Shown here: piece after piece, positions 63,441 to 64,000 of the stretch
Layout of the letters: each line of letters starts with the position of its first letter
Position numbering within the stretch: position 1 is the first letter of the stretch
NCBI GenBank assembly: GCA_000499405.2
Contig: HG738137.1
Span: forward strand, 5,828,001 to 5,892,000
Length of the DNA: 64,000 nt
Direction of reading: 5' to 3'
DNA from: Onchocerca volvulus
Taxonomy: Eukaryota > Nematoda > Chromadorea > Rhabditida > Onchocercidae
The notes under the pieces: generated by a model
Told to the model about the DNA's origin: nothing
Database searches by the model: none
The model's input: the letters and a program-made list of their open reading frames with translations, nothing else
Program-made: the position numbers and the translations under genes

Positions 63441-64000
63441 TCGTAGTAAAATAATAGAAAAAGATTGAATTTCTGGAAGAGAAGCTAAAAATATGTTTCG
63501 AAATGTGCATATTTTCTTTTTTGAAAGTTTGGTTTTCTTGATTTGTCATTCTCGAAGTCCAACACATTTCATTTTCAATGTTTGCATGTTAGAACTTCGA
63601 TTTTCTTTCTTTGTAAGAGTTAAAGTTTTCTCTTTCCTTTTTTTAGGATCATTTATGAAACAAATAAAGCACGTAAGTTTTGTTCTTCACTTATCTTAAA
63701 GATGAAAAATGAAAACCATAGTGATCGAGCCAGCTAATTCTATTTTTATAAAAGCTCCTTAGGTCACCAATTTGATATTTTAGCATTGCAAGCCTTTCTA
63801 TGCCCATCCATTATATCTACTCATTCGCATCGCAAAATCACCTGTACATTTATTGAATCAGGTGCTGAATAAAATTCATTAAATACATATTGCTTCTCGT
63901 TGCTGACATGAATTTGATATTATTTGTATTCGAATAGAAGTATTTCAATTTCAATATGCTCTTAGAAGTCTCAAAATCGCTATTTAGTTTTTTGCAAGAG
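63441..64000. other. Right edge, unassigned
   Basis: A 68-codon frame at 63493-63699 is Phe/Ser-rich without support; otherwise nothing recognised up to the window edge. Confidence 0.35.

Overview
The window is strongly AT-rich nuclear DNA from a nematode, most likely a filarial (spirurid) worm. Three things point that way. The genes have short exons with GTAAGT/GTATGT-like donors and TTTTCAG/TTTTTAG acceptors. The recognisable proteins read as nematode or animal orthologues. A mitochondrial insertion carries the order cox1-trnW-nad6, which I recall as the spirurid order and not that of Caenorhabditis. A 22-nt near-copy of the SL1 spliced leader is also present, and several start codons sit just downstream of trans-splice-like acceptors. 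Nothing prokaryotic was seen: no operons, Shine-Dalgarno sites, CRISPR arrays or insertion sequences.

Layout. 0-10.3 kb is gene-dense: fragments of a possible membrane-protein gene (-), the APC/C RING subunit APC11 (+), the ribosome-biogenesis RRM protein ABT1/Esf2 (-, convergent with APC11), and a four-span membrane protein (+, divergent from ABT1). 11.2-13.4 kb is a five-exon coiled-coil protein on the minus strand. 14.25-15.33 kb is a NUMT. 15.4-38.5 kb is gene-poor and holds microsatellites, short tandem arrays, copies of a small inverted-repeat element family, one small single-pass membrane protein (27.68 kb), a stop-interrupted reading frame (23.0 kb), an SL1-like 22-mer (36.36 kb) and a decayed less-AT-rich island. 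38.5-43.4 kb is a complete 16-exon DEAD-box helicase DDX41/SACY-1. 43.4-57 kb is a mixed region with several unassigned exon-like frames, including a duplicated terminal exon, a minus-strand terminal exon and a 233-codon open frame. 57.1-59.3 kb is a complete five-exon TP53INP/DOR-like autophagy protein. 59.4-64 kb has a cysteine-containing terminal exon, several small-element copies and about 1.2 kb of A/T low-complexity sequence.

The recognised genes are housekeeping functions that do not form one pathway: cell-cycle ubiquitination, pre-rRNA processing, splicing/innate-sensing helicase and autophagy. Exon junctions of ABT1, DDX41, the TP53INP-like gene, the four-span protein and the coiled-coil gene were each checked so that phases close and the total length divides by three. 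Calls based on a single open frame without recognisable homology have low confidence.
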